Source: Saprospirales bacterium
Lineage (GTDB): Bacteria > Bacteroidota > Bacteroidia > Chitinophagales > Saprospiraceae
Direction: 5' to 3'
Length of the DNA stretch: 64,000 nt
Assembly (NCBI GenBank): GCA_016711045.1
Contig: JADJTT010000007.1
Span: forward strand, 248,001-312,000
Position 1 is the first letter of the stretch, and every line of letters starts with the position of its first letter. Below, piece by piece: positions 63,654-64,000 of the stretch. Both the position numbers and the translations under genes were made by a program. The notes beneath the pieces are model-generated. The model made no database searches and was not told the DNA's origin. It saw nothing but the letters and a program-made list of their open reading frames with translations.

Positions 63654-63681
63654 AGATGTAGATAGTTAATTAAAAACGCCG

Positions 63682-63689
63682 CAAAAGTA
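63682..63689 (-). promoter_or_regulatory. -7 box of ychF promoter
   Basis: On the minus strand TACTTTTG matches TAnnTTTG, about 30 bp upstream of the ychF ATG. Confidence 0.45.
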
Positions 63690-63720
63690 AGGTTTTTCGA
63701 CCGGTTTAATCTTTTATTCA

Positions 63721-63778
63721 GTTTATAAGTTTATAAGGGTATACGTTTTTCAGGGCCTACCCTAATAAACTTATAAAC
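63721..63778. repeat. 21-bp inverted repeat in divergent ychF/acpH region
   Basis: Arms 63721-63741 (GTTTATAAGTTTATAAGGGTA) and 63758-63778 pair with one mismatch around a 16-nt loop. It ends 6 bp before the acpH-like start. The core AGGGTATACG also occurs in the hairpin at 53685-53733. Confidence 0.75.
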
Positions 63779-63784
63779 CACTTT

Positions 63785-64000
63785 ATGAACTTTCTCGCCC
63801 ACGCGTACCTCTCTTTCGACATCCCGCACCTCGTCGTGGGCAATTTTCTCGGAGATTTTCTCCGCCATTCGGAAGCGCAAGCGTTACCTCCCTCCATTCA
63901 GGAAGGAATCAGGTTGCACCGGAAGATCGACACTTATACAGACAGCCATCCGTCGGTGAAGGAAGGTACGGCGCGCATTCGTACCTTTCACGGCAAATAT
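63785..64000 (+). CDS. Acyl carrier protein phosphodiesterase-like (AcpH), partial
   Basis: 72 codons are visible; the gene runs off the window. MNFLAHAYLSFDIPHLVVGNFLGDFL and IRLHRKIDTYTDSHP match the AcpH/DUF479 family, which removes phosphopantetheine from ACP. The conserved NFLAH, GDF and HRxID-type His/Asp residues (metal site) are present. Divergent from ychF. Confidence 0.88.
   Translation, partial: MNFLAHAYLSFDIPHLVVGNFLGDFLRHSEAQALPPSIQEGIRLHRKIDTYTDSHPSVKEGTARIRTFHGKY

Overview
The window looks like a chromosomal segment of a Bacteroidota bacterium, most likely class Saprospiria (Lewinella/Haliscomenobacter-like); that placement is an inference. The evidence is a SusC/SusD pair, a protein with a type IX secretion sorting tail, several Bacteroidota-typical families (DUF5683, DUF4846, DUF5995, exonuclease/GIY-YIG fusion, GSII-type glutamine synthetase), Bacteroidota-type -7 boxes (TAnnTTTG) before many genes, and a GC content near 50%. 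I see no rRNA, tRNA, CRISPR array, insertion sequence or prophage.

Layout. 1-5000: SusD and SusC outer-membrane uptake genes with a divergent AraC regulator. 5-9.6 kb: a secreted alpha/beta hydrolase, a DUF5995 protein, a TonB-like protein, a phosphofructokinase with pyrophosphate-type residues, and a shortened threonyl-tRNA editing-domain protein. 9.5-20.8 kb: a short palindromic repeat block, a DDAH-like hydrolase, a TonB-dependent receptor, a methyltransferase, DUF4846, TlpA, an exonuclease-GIY-YIG fusion, a NamZ-type muramidase and an HhH/beta-barrel protein. 21-28 kb: glutamine synthetase, coaD, a YjjG-like phosphatase, pruA, and the minus-strand run UPF0173 hydrolase-parA-parB-DUF5683. 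28-41.5 kb: an FMN reductase, a PD40 lipoprotein gene broken by a stop codon, a T9SS-sorted redoxin, a frameshifted lipB, a thioesterase, a very unusual TIR-TPR-SDR fusion, TlpA, a DAACS symporter, fmt, a lipase-like hydrolase, an SCP2 protein and a glycosyltransferase. 41.6-46.5 kb: a C39-peptidase ABC exporter (frameshifted) with its HlyD partner, then lpdA. 47-52.7 kb: folE, gdhA, pdhB, two copies of an 87-bp palindromic repeat, and an EAD-CHAT (caspase-like) gene pair. 52.7-64 kb: a DHODH-like gene, nifJ (pyruvate:ferredoxin oxidoreductase), a GltD-like iron-sulfur flavoprotein, divergent ppdK, rluE-like, ychF and the start of an acpH-like gene.

Together the genes suggest flexible central carbon metabolism: PPi-type PFK, PPDK and PFOR alongside parts of the aerobic pyruvate dehydrogenase (pdhB, lpdA). 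An FNR/Crp-like box lies between the divergent PFOR and PPDK transcription units. GSII, GdhA and PruA cover nitrogen assimilation and glutamate metabolism.

The most unusual items are the TIR-TPR-SDR fusion, the EAD-CHAT pair next to a covarying palindromic repeat, and three broken genes. Two of those (lipB and the ABC exporter) break by one base in a homopolymer, so assembly error must be excluded first.
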